A DNA stretch of 25,698 bases from JAEUIZ01 sp046155605 (GTDB taxonomy: Bacteria; Planctomycetota; Phycisphaerae; Phycisphaerales; UBA1924). Position 1 is the first letter of the stretch; every line of letters starts with the position of its first letter. A program made the translations under genes and the position numbers. Below, piece by piece: positions 6,956 through 15,464 of the stretch. The DNA is taken from positions 1 to 25,698 of the forward strand of contig JBJXFQ010000013.1 in the NCBI GenBank assembly GCA_046155605.1, in the 5' to 3' direction. Below the pieces are notes generated by a model that worked only from the letters and a program-made list of their open reading frames with translations, did not search any database and was not told the origin of the DNA.

Positions 6956-8005
6956 ATGCGCAAGATGCGGGCGTTTACCCTGATCGAACTCCTTGTGGTC
7001 ATCGCGATCATTGCATTGCTGATCGGGATTCTGCTGCCGTCGCTGGCGGGCGCGCGGGCGGCGGGCCGGGCGATGAAATCGACCTCCAACTGCCGGTCGA
7101 TCGCCCAGGGCGTGACGATCTACACGGTTTCGGAAAAGTACTTCCCGGCCTCATACCTCTATCCGAAGGATCCTGACACGCTCGAGTGGAAACTCGCGGA
7201 CCAGGTCGAGACCCATCCGACGCCCGGCAATGGCTATCTCCATTGGAGCCAGTTCCTCTTCGACAACGGCGGCCTGCCGGAAGAGGCGTTTAAGAACCCC
7301 GCGGCACTCCGCGGTGGTGCGCCGGCGACCAATCCCGGGCCTGACTCCGACAACTGGGAGCCGGGGCAGGTCAACGCGACGGGCGGGGGCCAGGGCACCT
7401 CGCAGCCGCTGGATCGCCAGGTCAAGCGGATGGGCTACACGGGCAATGCCGCGATCTTCCCGCGCAACAAGTTCAACGGCTCGGGCTCGCGCAAGAACCA
7501 GTTCGTGAATCCGTCGCTGGTGGACGGCAGCCAGTCGGGCGCGTCGAAGACGATCCTGGCGGCCGAGTTCATCAGCACGGGCGACTGGAACACGATCGGT
7601 GCCTCGGCGGGCGGCGGATTCGAGAGCAAGAGCCACCGAGCGATCACGCCGTTCCTGGGCCTCTCGGCCGGGTCATACGCCTATTCCGAACCGCCGGGTG
7701 GACCGCGGTTCTATTACCCGACGACATCGGCGATCAAGCCGCTCGACCAGGTGCCGGCGTTTGCGATCGAGACGCAGAACCTGTCGCTGCTGAACTGTCT
7801 CGGACGTTCGCATCCGGGCAAGGGCGACAAGAAGGACGGGGGCGCTGGGGCCTACGCGTTTGTCGATGGCCACGCCGAGCAGATGCATGTCAAGGACACG
7901 ATCCGTCGCCGGCTGTGGGGTGATGGGTTTTACAGCATCACGGGCGATAACAAGATCAAGAAGGGCTGGGGTTCGAACGGGGGCACGAACCCCGACGCGC
8001 CATGA
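6956..8005 (+). CDS. Type II secretion-like pseudopilin (prepilin-type N-terminus, DG motif)
   Basis: Prepilin-like protein of 349 aa, predicted to be cleaved by prepilin peptidase and anchored in the inner membrane. ATG 6956 has GGAAGGA about seven bases upstream. The N-terminus MRKMRAFTLIELLVVIAIIA is a class III signal: cut after Ala6, F at +1 and Glu at +5, with Ala instead of the usual Gly at -1. The C-terminal part carries YAFVDGHAEQM, the DG motif typical of the planctomycete DUF1559/H-X9-DG pseudopilin group, although the preceding His lies 17 rather than 9 residues away. It is flanked by two secreted proteins that share a C-terminal module. No core secretion genes (ATPase, secretin) are in view, so its machine is unknown. 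Confidence 0.9.
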   Translation: MRKMRAFTLIELLVVIAIIALLIGILLPSLAGARAAGRAMKSTSNCRSIAQGVTIYTVSEKYFPASYLYPKDPDTLEWKLADQVETHPTPGNGYLHWSQFLFDNGGLPEEAFKNPAALRGGAPATNPGPDSDNWEPGQVNATGGGQGTSQPLDRQVKRMGYTGNAAIFPRNKFNGSGSRKNQFVNPSLVDGSQSGASKTILAAEFISTGDWNTIGASAGGGFESKSHRAITPFLGLSAGSYAYSEPPGGPRFYYPTTSAIKPLDQVPAFAIETQNLSLLNCLGRSHPGKGDKKDGGAGAYAFVDGHAEQMHVKDTIRRRLWGDGFYSITGDNKIKKGWGSNGGTNPDAP

Positions 8006-8169
8006 CGGATGAGTGATCGGATCGAGTTTGAGGAGGAGGCACGCCCGTCCACGCGAGAGCGAGGGCGAGGCGCTTGATGGAGGCTCAAGGCGAGGCGTCC
8101 CAACGAGTGCGAGGCACTTGTGGATGTACTGCGCCCGGATGGATCGTCATTCTGAGGGAGATTCTTGTC

Positions 8170-10830
8170 ATGAACATGAAGTCACAGGGCTTGTTGAGTT
8201 TGGTGGCCATGGCTGGTTTGGCGGCGAGCGCCTACGCCCAGCCCACGGTGGTGAACCTGTCGGGCGCGACGCTGCTGGAGAACTTCCTGAAGGCACCCGC
8301 GGCGACCAATGACTACCTCGATTGCGACGGCGACGGCTTCGCGGGCAGCCTCGTGCCTGCAACCATCGACAACCTCACGCCGACGACGACGAGCACGGCG
8401 TGGCTGAACGTGCCGGGCGTCAATAGCAACGACCACTGGGCCGTGACCTACCGCGTGTCGGGATCGGTCGCCGGCTATCAGGAACTGGTCGACTTCGGTC
8501 AGAAGGCCTCCGGCAACTGCGCTGCCCCGACCATGTGGCCCGGTCAGTTCGTCACGGGCGATGCAGGCCTGGTCAATCCCCCCAACGTCATCTTCGGCAA
8601 CACCAGCACCGGCCCGGTGACAAACGCCAACGCCTCGAAGCAGTACTACAACGGCTCGCTGGTGTATGACACCACGATTGCGGTTCCTTTCTTCAGCGCG
8701 ACGCTTTATTCCGCTACGAATCCCGCGGGCCTCACCTTCGGCGCGAACCTGACGACGCTCAAGGGCGTTCCGGGCACCCCCGCGGCCGGCGGCTACCGCG
8801 TCGATGTGACTCCGGTCGACGTGCCGAGCACCTGGGCGGTGCAGGCGTCGGCGGGCACGAGTTCGTTCCTCCGCCTTCCGACCCAGGCCGGCTACGGCGT
8901 GAACCCGCGGACATCGGTCGGTAGCAACGGCACGGGCGGCGGCTTCCAGTACTCGCTGGTCAACCTTGGCGCTCGCAACCTCAACATCGGCTCGCCCGAC
9001 TGCAACACGATCTTTGACTCCCAACTCGCCTGGGCGCCGATCGCCATGATCACCAGTTTCGGCACGGGCGTCCGCCAGATGGACCAGACCGAGGTCAACC
9101 ACTTCTACGCCACCGGCCGCATGCTCAACGGCGAGAACCTCATCGCCGTCACCCGCGAGATCGGTTCGGGCACGCGCAACGGCTTCAACAACACCGCCGG
9201 GATCGATCCCACCTGGGGCGTGGGTGACAACGTGGGCGGCAGCGCCCCGCAGGTCGGCACGACAGGCAACGCCAATCTGCTCGGCGACCTCTACGCGCCC
9301 TGCAATAAGATCGGCTCCGGCGACGTCGAGACCACCGTCCGCAACACCCGCCTCGGCATGGGCTACTCGGGTGCCGAGCGCTTCAGCGTCGCCAACTCCG
9401 CGCGCTACGACCTCGTCGCCATCCGCTGCAGCCTCGCGGGCGGCACCGACTTCGGCCGTCCCACCCTCATGAACATCTGCGAGAACAACCCCACCCTCAA
9501 CCCCAAGCTCTACTCGCTCGGCGGCCCGGCGATTCTCGCCACCATCGGCGACCCGCGCAACCAGGCCGTTCTCGGCGGCACGCCCGGCAACACCAACCCG
9601 CCGGTCGCCAACGTCGAGGCCGCCAAGTTCGTCAACAACATCACCCGCTCGATCGAGAACTTCATCACCGTCCCCGGCACGCCCGCCACCTTTGGCCAGC
9701 CCGGCGAATGGGCCGCAACGCTCCTGATCCTCAATCCCGCTCGTCAGTACGTCAATAACGTCCTCAATCCCGTCGCGCTCACGCCCAACGCCGGTTACAA
9801 CGCCGCCCTCTACGGTGCCCTCCCCCCATTCAGCGTCCTCGATGACGCCCAGTTCCAGAACTTTGGGACGGGCTCGGCGAACCTCGCCGGCCAGTCTCCC
9901 AACCGCCGCACGGGTGTCGGCATCACCTACACCGACGGCGTGGTGAATGGTGCCAACTACATCAACCAGGCCGGCGTCGCGATCAACTACAACACGACGC
10001 TGACCACCCGCAACCGCATCGCCGGCGACTTCAACGGAGACGGCCTCCGCAATCTCAACGACGCGACGGACATGCTCCGCGCCTTCCGCCAGCGGACCCC
10101 CGCCGGGCCGGTCTGGGTTGCTCCGGCCTACACAGGTCCGAATCCGGGCGCGGGCGTTGCCGGCACCGACGCCGTCATCGAGATTCTCGGTGATTTCAAC
10201 GGCGATGGCAACTTCAACGCCGCCGACATCCGCTATTGGGCCGACGGCCTGGCCATCGACCCCGGCACGGGCAAACTCGACCGCTGGAAGGGCTTCGTGG
10301 CGGTTGATAACGCCTGGTTCTCGCTCACGGGCAACAACAACTTCTTCGGCACGACGAAGTCCTCCGGCGGCGCGTATGCCGTCGGCGAGTCCCGCTTCGA
10401 TGTCATCGGCTCGGGCGGCATCGCCCGCGGCTGGGCACCCGTCGGGGCCAACGGAAACATCGACACGGCTGACGCCAACTACATCCGCGACCAGTTCATC
10501 GGAAACGCGTTCGTCAGCGACGGCAACGCGAACTGGGACAACCTCGCCGAGGCCGTCGGCTTCGACCTGTCGGGCGATATGACGGGCGACCTGATCGTGA
10601 ACCAGGCCGACCTCGACGCAGCGAACGCCGCCCTCGGCGTCGGCTGCTACGCCAACTGCGACAACAGCACGATCGCTCCAATCCTCAACGTGAACGACTT
10701 CACCTGCTTCCTGAACCGGTTCGGCGCGGGCGACCCCTACGCCAACTGCGATAACAGCACGATCGCGCCGGTCCTCAACGTGAACGACTTCACCTGCTTC
10801 CTCAACCGGTTCGGCGCCGGTTGCCCCTAA
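8170..10830 (+). CDS. Secreted PBP-like protein with EF-hand/dockerin loops and six-Cys module
   Basis: Exported protein of 886 aa. ATG 8170 begins a signal peptide ending AYA|Q (cut after res. 23); GGGAG lies about ten bases upstream. The mature N-terminus VVNLSGATLLENFL and later LIAVTREIGSGTRNGF (324-339) resemble phosphate-binding (PstS-like) periplasmic proteins, so a binding-protein fold is inferred. Three Ca-binding loops of EF-hand/dockerin type follow: GDFNGDGLRNLND (619-631), GDFNGDGNFNAAD (674-686) and GDMTGDLIVNQAD (802-814). Residues 826-886 are two tandem modules of YANCDNSTIAPILNVNDF type, six Cys in total. Its codon use shifts to C-ending codons towards the 3' half, consistent with strong GC selection. 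A terminator follows directly. Ligand and partner are unknown. Confidence 0.85.
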   Translation: MNMKSQGLLSLVAMAGLAASAYAQPTVVNLSGATLLENFLKAPAATNDYLDCDGDGFAGSLVPATIDNLTPTTTSTAWLNVPGVNSNDHWAVTYRVSGSVAGYQELVDFGQKASGNCAAPTMWPGQFVTGDAGLVNPPNVIFGNTSTGPVTNANASKQYYNGSLVYDTTIAVPFFSATLYSATNPAGLTFGANLTTLKGVPGTPAAGGYRVDVTPVDVPSTWAVQASAGTSSFLRLPTQAGYGVNPRTSVGSNGTGGGFQYSLVNLGARNLNIGSPDCNTIFDSQLAWAPIAMITSFGTGVRQMDQTEVNHFYATGRMLNGENLIAVTREIGSGTRNGFNNTAGIDPTWGVGDNVGGSAPQVGTTGNANLLGDLYAPCNKIGSGDVETTVRNTRLGMGYSGAERFSVANSARYDLVAIRCSLAGGTDFGRPTLMNICENNPTLNPKLYSLGGPAILATIGDPRNQAVLGGTPGNTNPPVANVEAAKFVNNITRSIENFITVPGTPATFGQPGEWAATLLILNPARQYVNNVLNPVALTPNAGYNAALYGALPPFSVLDDAQFQNFGTGSANLAGQSPNRRTGVGITYTDGVVNGANYINQAGVAINYNTTLTTRNRIAGDFNGDGLRNLNDATDMLRAFRQRTPAGPVWVAPAYTGPNPGAGVAGTDAVIEILGDFNGDGNFNAADIRYWADGLAIDPGTGKLDRWKGFVAVDNAWFSLTGNNNFFGTTKSSGGAYAVGESRFDVIGSGGIARGWAPVGANGNIDTADANYIRDQFIGNAFVSDGNANWDNLAEAVGFDLSGDMTGDLIVNQADLDAANAALGVGCYANCDNSTIAPILNVNDFTCFLNRFGAGDPYANCDNSTIAPVLNVNDFTCFLNRFGAGCP
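10648..10827 (+). repeat. Tandem 90-bp duplication encoding the dockerin-like modules
   Basis: Two adjacent 90-base units (10648-10737 and 10738-10827) differ at 9 positions by my count, about 90% identity, and encode 30-residue modules that are nearly identical. Most differences are synonymous. The similar pair in the 4051-6735 gene is more diverged both between its units and from this one, so this copy looks like a recent duplication or gene conversion. Confidence 0.9.
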
Positions 10831-10842
10831 CCCACTTCCGGA

Positions 10843-10863
10843 CTGGCGCGCCGCCCGCGCCAG
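10843..10863 (+). other. Short GC hairpin before the terminator
   Basis: CTGGCGCG (10843-10850) and CGCGCCAG (10856-10863) pair perfectly around a five-base loop, 13 bases after the stop codon. There is no T-tract. It may protect the mRNA 3' end or be a decayed terminator preceding the real one. Confidence 0.5.
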
Positions 10864-10871
10864 CCCGATCC

Positions 10872-10911
10872 GGCCCTGCCTCCTGCCGCACGGGAGGCGG
10901 GGCCTTTTTTT
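10872..10911 (+). terminator. Rho-independent terminator of the dockerin-like protein gene
   Basis: Arms GGCCCTGCCTCC (10872-10883) and GGAGGCGGGGCC (10893-10904) form a 12-pair stem with one G-U pair, followed by seven T residues (10905-10911). It is on the + strand 41 bases after the stop at 10830. Confidence 0.9.
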
Positions 10912-10998
10912 GATAGGCAAGTTCAGCGTGCCAAAGTTGCATGGTTTGTCGGTTCATCAACACGCACGCTAGCGCGGCCTATCTTTGATATACAACTC

Positions 10999-11732
10999 GG
11001 CTCTGTTGAAAGGCTTCGAGCGATGAGCGGCGGTTAGCCGATGGTGGTGGGCAGGACAAGGAGGTCCGGTATGACCAAGTCGGCGTTGCGCCTCACGGAA
11101 GAGGCCTTGGTGATCGCCCGCGCGTCGCTGCCCGCGTACGCCCATCCGTTCAGCCGTCACGATTTCACGCTCCACCAACTCTTCGCGATCCTGGTGCTCC
11201 GCCAGTTCTTGCGGCTGGACTACCACGGCGTCGTGGCCGCGTGGTCCGACCTGCGATCACGGCTCGCGCTGGAGAAGGTCCCGGATCACTCGCCGCGCTG
11301 GTACGCCGAGCGCAAACTGCTGGAAAGGGGGCCTTTCAGTCGGCTCTTGTCCGCGAGCCTCGATCGCGCCCGCACGCTCGGACTGATCGAGCACGAGGCC
11401 GACGACCGCACCGCCGCGATCGACTCCAGCGGGCTGGAAGTCGGGCTCGCGTCACTGCACGTCCGACGCCGCGCCAGGCGTCTGGCCCATGACGTGTGGC
11501 ACGCGGCATGGCCCCAACTCACCGCCGTCTTCCACGCCGCGTCGCAGTTGATCGCGGGGATCGTGACCTCGCGCGTCCCGAGCCGGGACTCGCCCGAGTT
11601 CGGGCCCGCGGTACGCCGGGTCGCGTCGAACTTCCACCCGCGCCGCGTCGTCGCGCGCGTGAGGCGAGCGTCTGACCCGCAACGGCTGGCGCTTGCGAGC
11701 CCAAACAGCCTGCGCGCCGTAGCCGCGATCGC
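10999..11732 (+). mobile_element. Insertion-sequence remnant, left part only
   Basis: The likely left end is GGCTCTGTTGAAAGGC at 10999-11014, in the style of many IS inverted repeats. The transposase reading frame follows. No complementary copy (TTTCAACAGAGCC) is seen on the right before glmS begins, so the right half has been lost. No target-site duplication can be recognised. The remnant ends at or just before the glmS stop codon at 11733. Confidence 0.65.
11071..11732 (+). pseudogene. Truncated DDE transposase
   Basis: ATG 11071 has an ideal AAGGAGGT six bases upstream (11058-11065). The product begins MTKSALRLTEEALVIARASL and shows LFAILVLRQFLRLDYHG, SPRWYAERKLLERG and AAIDSSGLE (first catalytic Asp at 118). 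WPQLTAVFHAASQLIAG and SRDSPEFGPAVRRVASNF follow, a pattern of IS4/IS5-like transposases. Where relatives have VLADAAYD (second catalytic Asp), this reads VVARVRRAS, so that residue appears lost. The C-terminal third with the catalytic Glu is absent: the frame runs on antisense into glmS and stops at 11784. The call is therefore a non-functional fragment. The exact IS family is not certain. Confidence 0.75.
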
Positions 11733-13562
11733 CTATTCGACGGTCACGCTCTTGGCCAGGTTTCGCGGCTTATCCACGTCGTGACCGCGAAGCACCGCCG
11801 CGTGATACGCGATCAGTTGCAACGGCACCACCGTCACCATCGGCGAGAGCGGCTCGTCGATCTCCGGCACATAGATCACGTCCTCGGCGAGTTTGCCGAT
11901 CTCCGTGTCGCCCTCGGTCGCGACGGCGATCACATGCCCGCCGCGCGCCCGGACCTCCGAAATGTTGTTGATCACCTTGTCGTATTGGCGACCCTTGTTG
12001 GCGATGAAGACCGCCGGCATCCCGTCGTTGATGAGCGCGATCGGCCCATGCTTCATCTCCGCGGCGGGCATGCCCTCGGCGTGGATATATGAAATCTCCT
12101 TGAGTTTGAGCGCGCCCTCCAACGCGGTCGGATAGTTGTACCCACGGCCGAGGAAGAGCCAGTTCTCCCGCTCGCAATATCGCTCAGTGACCTTCCGAAT
12201 GTGGTCGTCCTGCTCCAGCACTCGCTCGATCTTGCCGGGGATCGATTGCATCTCGCGAATCATCGCGCCGCAGTGGTCGGCCGACATGTAGCGCCGCCGC
12301 GCCATGAAGAGGCTGACCAGCGCGAGCACCGCGACCTGCCCGGTAAAGGCCTTGGTGCTGGCCACGCCGATCTCGGGTCCGACGCGGAGATAGACGCCCG
12401 CGTCGGTCTCGCGCGCGATGCTCGATCCCACGACGTTGACCACCCCCAGCGCGAGCGCCCCGCGATCCTTGGCCTCTTGCAATGCCGCCAGCGTGTCGGC
12501 GGTCTCGCCGGATTGGCTGACGGCCACGATCACCGTCTGATCCTCGATGATCGGGTTGCGATAACGGAACTCGCTGGCATACTCGGCGTGCGCCGGCACT
12601 TTCGCGAGGTCTTCGAGCAGATACTCGCCGATCGTCGCCGCGTGAAGCGCCGTGCCCTGGCCTGTCAGGATGACCCGTCGCGCCCGCACGAGTTGCTTGG
12701 CCAGCGTCGCGAGCCCCCCGAGCACGACCTTGCCGTCCTCCGCCTGCAGCCGTCCGCGCATCGTGTTGCGGAGCGCCGCGGGCTGCTCGAAAATCTCCTT
12801 CTGCATGAAATGGTCGAAGCGTCCGAGTTCGATCTGCTCGAGTTCGAGTTCGAGTTGCATCACCTTGGGATTGACCGCCGCGTTCGTCGTTGTCGAGGTG
12901 CGGAAGCCGTTCCGGGTGATCTTCACGACGTTGTAGTCGTCGAGCGGGAAGGCCTGGGTCGTGTGCGCGACGATCGCGGAGCCGTCGGAAGCCACGACAT
13001 ACTCGCCCGCGCCGATCCCGACCATCAGCGGCGCGCCCTTGCGCGCCACCACCAGTGTCTCGGGCTCCTTCTCGCACATCACGCAGATCGCGTACGCGCC
13101 GGTGACCTCGCGCAGCGCGGCCTGGACCGCGGCCTCCAGATCGCCCTCGTACAACTCGCCAATCAGCATCGCGAGCACTTCGGTGTCGGTCTCCGAGACG
13201 AACTTGTGCCCCTTGTCCTGCAAATAGGTCTTCAACGAGGCGTAGTTCTCGATGATGCCGTTATGGATGACGGCGATGCCCGCTTTGTCGTCGAGGTGCG
13301 GGTGAGCGTTGAGGTCGGTCACGCCGCCGTGCGTCGCCCAGCGCGTGTGGGCCATGCCGATCGTGCCGGGGAGCGTGCCCGTGGCGCGGAGTTCGGCCTC
13401 GAGGTTGGCCACCCGTCCGGCTTTCTTGACGACCGTGATCTTGCCTTGGTTCATCACGGCGATGCCGGCCGAGTCGTAGCCGCGGTATTCGAGACGTTTG
13501 AGGCCCTCGACAAGCAGTGACTGGGCGGGCTTGGAACCGACGTAAGCGACGATGCCGCACAT
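11733..13562 (-). CDS. glmS: Glutamine--fructose-6-phosphate aminotransferase
   Basis: Makes glucosamine-6-phosphate from fructose-6-phosphate and glutamine, the first step to UDP-GlcNAc. It has 609 aa, exactly the usual length. ATG 13562 gives MCGIVAYVG with the catalytic Cys at position 2; GAGGAGAG lies about eight bases upstream. The N-terminal glutaminase has LEYRGYDSAGIAV, HTRWATHGGVTDLNAHPH and IIENYASLK. The SIS domains show SQSGETADTLAAL, VASTKAFTGQ and the C-terminal EISYIHAEGMPAAEMKHGPI, ending PRNLAKSVTVE. No glmS ribozyme is seen in the short leader. No terminator is seen after the stop, which directly abuts an IS remnant. The TolC-type gene lies 171 bases upstream on the same strand. 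Confidence 0.98.
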   Translation of the reverse strand: MCGIVAYVGSKPAQSLLVEGLKRLEYRGYDSAGIAVMNQGKITVVKKAGRVANLEAELRATGTLPGTIGMAHTRWATHGGVTDLNAHPHLDDKAGIAVIHNGIIENYASLKTYLQDKGHKFVSETDTEVLAMLIGELYEGDLEAAVQAALREVTGAYAICVMCEKEPETLVVARKGAPLMVGIGAGEYVVASDGSAIVAHTTQAFPLDDYNVVKITRNGFRTSTTTNAAVNPKVMQLELELEQIELGRFDHFMQKEIFEQPAALRNTMRGRLQAEDGKVVLGGLATLAKQLVRARRVILTGQGTALHAATIGEYLLEDLAKVPAHAEYASEFRYRNPIIEDQTVIVAVSQSGETADTLAALQEAKDRGALALGVVNVVGSSIARETDAGVYLRVGPEIGVASTKAFTGQVAVLALVSLFMARRRYMSADHCGAMIREMQSIPGKIERVLEQDDHIRKVTERYCERENWLFLGRGYNYPTALEGALKLKEISYIHAEGMPAAEMKHGPIALINDGMPAVFIANKGRQYDKVINNISEVRARGGHVIAVATEGDTEIGKLAEDVIYVPEIDEPLSPMVTVVPLQLIAYHAAVLRGHDVDKPRNLAKSVTVE

Positions 13563-13637
13563 GCAGAGACTCTCCTCATATCGCTCGGCTTTGGTGCGAA
13601 GGCAGTAGCGGGACAAAGGCGGCCTACTTAGCGCGGT

Positions 13638-13684
13638 GAAGGGGCCGAGAATCCACTGATGGTATCGGCTCGCCGGCCCCCTTC
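13638..13684 (-). terminator. Possible hairpin between the TolC-type gene and glmS
   Basis: GAAGGGGCCG (13638-13647) and CCGGCCCCCTTC (about 13673-13684) can pair with one bulged base around a loop of roughly 26 bases, about 50 bases after the stop of the outer-membrane gene (- strand). There is no T-tract, so it may be an attenuating or Rho-assisted end rather than an intrinsic terminator. Confidence 0.3.
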
Positions 13685-13733
13685 CCTCTGGAACTACTGC
13701 CCTTGCGGCCTGGTGGTTCGTGGTACTTGGGCG

Positions 13734-15464
13734 TTACTGGGCGGCCTCGAGGCCCATACCCGGCAGCGGCTGGAACGTCCCATCGCGAGCGACTCGCAAC
13801 TGCCCCGAGTCGCGGAGGTAGTTGAGGATCGCGTTGCGAAGATTGGTGCGAGTGCGATCGCGCGAGTTCGCCGCCCGCTGAAGTTCGTTGGCCGCATCCA
13901 CGCGCTGCTGCGTGTCAACCTCGTCGGCCTTGATCTCCAACTCGCGCATGCGCCGCTGGTTGATCGCAACCTGCTCCTCCGCCAACCGTAACTGAAATCG
14001 CGCGAGGTCGATGTTCCGCACGGCCTGGCGAACGCCCACCGCCACCTCGTCGCGGAACTGGTCGAAGGCGCGCTGCCGCGAGCGAAAGCCGATGATCGCC
14101 TGGCGGAGCCCAAGGCGCTCGGTCTCGCGGTCGAGCGGCAGACCAAAGGTGATGCCGGCACTGTAGCGGAGGTCGTCAGGCTGGAAGTTGATCCCGCCCT
14201 CGCGCGCGTCGGGATCAGTGGGAATGCCGACCTGGGCGGTGGCGTCGAGGCTGGGCAGGAGCGCGTTGCGCGCATTGGCGACGGATCGGGCCGCGTCGTC
14301 GAGTTGGTCGCGACGGGTCTGGACATCGAGTCGATATTCGAGCGCCCGCCGCGAGGCTTCTTCGAGCGTGATATCGGGATCAGGAATCTCCAGCAGCGCG
14401 TCGTCGATCTCGATAGGCGACTCGGACGGGAGGCCCAGCCGGATCTTGAATCGCTCGAGTTGTAGGATGTACGACTCGCGCTGTCCGGCCAGCCCGGCGG
14501 TCGCTTCGAGAACCTGATTCACCGCGATGTTCTTGTCGAACTCGGCGATGCGTCCAGCCTCAAACCGCGCCGTCTGGCCTCGCTCGATGAGTCTCAGGCT
14601 ATCCAGCTGCGCCTCCTGGTTGCGGATCTGCGCCCGCGCCTGCAGCAGGTCGAAATAATCCGCCGCGATGCCCACGAGGAACTGCCGGCGGAAGTCTTCG
14701 AACGTGCGCGCGGCATAGACCAGGTCTCGCTCCGCCTGGATCAGGCCTTCCTGTGCAACCAGCCCGGCACCGCGGAGCAGCGGTATATTGCCGCTCAGCA
14801 CCAGTTCGGACGACTGTCGATATCGGCCGGTGGCTTGTTGACGGAGTTGCTCCGTGGCGGTCCAAACCCATGCCGCCGCCACTTCGCCGCCGTAGGGGAG
14901 TCGCTTGGTCACGCGGAGGGTGTTGATGACGCTGACAGCGGACTCGAAGTCGCCGTCGTCGCCCTGCCCAGCAACCTGGAGCGTCGTGTCGTTGAAAAGA
15001 CGAGGCCCCCAGAGGTGGCGCTCGACGAGCAGACGGATCGCGGCCAGGATGTAGTCCTCTTCGGCATCGATGAACTCGCGTGCCGATCGCTGGGCCTCTT
15101 TGAAGGCGTCGGTGAGGGTCAACTTTCGCGCGTTGTCAGCCCGTCCAGTCGAACGCTCGGCATAAGCGGCCAGGCGCGACGCCACATCGCGCGATTCCGA
15201 GGCGGGGTCGAAGGTCAACGCCGACGCGTCCGGGTTCACGGTCGAGGGTGATTTGGTCGTCGATGCACGGCGGTTGTTGGGCACGTCATCGGGGAGGTCG
15301 AGTTCCGGGGCCACCGCACCGCCACCGATCGCCGCGGAGCGTTCCTGAGCGAGTTGCCGTGCGCGAGCGTCAACGTCCGCGAGCGGGCGTGAGCAACCTG
15401 TGAGCACGAAAGTTGCCGCGGTGAGGGCTATGCGATGTGCCGCGACCGTCCGTTGGTCGGCCAT
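13734..15464 (-). CDS. TolC-family outer membrane lipoprotein
   Basis: Outer-membrane channel component of an efflux or type I secretion system; 576 aa. ATG 15464 has GGAAGGGAA about eight bases upstream and starts MADQRTVAAHRIALTAATFV, followed by a lipobox LTGC (Cys24), so it is a NodT-like lipidated member. The body shows the long alternating helical repeats of the OEP family: TLRVTKRLPYGGEVAAAW, FEDFRRQFLVGIAADYFDLL, ARAQIRNQEAQLDSLRLIERGQTA, and in the second half LEEASRRALEYRLDVQTRRD and NARNALLPSLDA. YLRDSGQLRVARDG is near the end. No periplasmic adaptor or RND/ABC pump gene adjoins it, so its partner is elsewhere. It is divergent from the glycosidase gene. Confidence 0.9.
   Translation of the reverse strand: MADQRTVAAHRIALTAATFVLTGCSRPLADVDARARQLAQERSAAIGGGAVAPELDLPDDVPNNRRASTTKSPSTVNPDASALTFDPASESRDVASRLAAYAERSTGRADNARKLTLTDAFKEAQRSAREFIDAEEDYILAAIRLLVERHLWGPRLFNDTTLQVAGQGDDGDFESAVSVINTLRVTKRLPYGGEVAAAWVWTATEQLRQQATGRYRQSSELVLSGNIPLLRGAGLVAQEGLIQAERDLVYAARTFEDFRRQFLVGIAADYFDLLQARAQIRNQEAQLDSLRLIERGQTARFEAGRIAEFDKNIAVNQVLEATAGLAGQRESYILQLERFKIRLGLPSESPIEIDDALLEIPDPDITLEEASRRALEYRLDVQTRRDQLDDAARSVANARNALLPSLDATAQVGIPTDPDAREGGINFQPDDLRYSAGITFGLPLDRETERLGLRQAIIGFRSRQRAFDQFRDEVAVGVRQAVRNIDLARFQLRLAEEQVAINQRRMRELEIKADEVDTQQRVDAANELQRAANSRDRTRTNLRNAILNYLRDSGQLRVARDGTFQPLPGMGLEAAQ

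Noticed and set aside
8182..10920. A 912-codon open frame antisense to the PBP-like gene
   Set aside because: Its product is a Val/Gly/Arg/Ala-rich low-complexity sequence without domains, and it mirrors the codon bias of the sense gene, which has signal peptide, calcium loops and modules.
11769..11777. TTATCCACG, one mismatch from a DnaA box
   Set aside because: It lies in the conserved glmS codons for VDKPRN, is alone, and is far from dnaA.
13563..13733. glmS ribozyme
   Set aside because: The glmS start is only 171 bases from the upstream gene's stop and shows no recognisable ribozyme core; the ribozyme is known mainly from Firmicutes.
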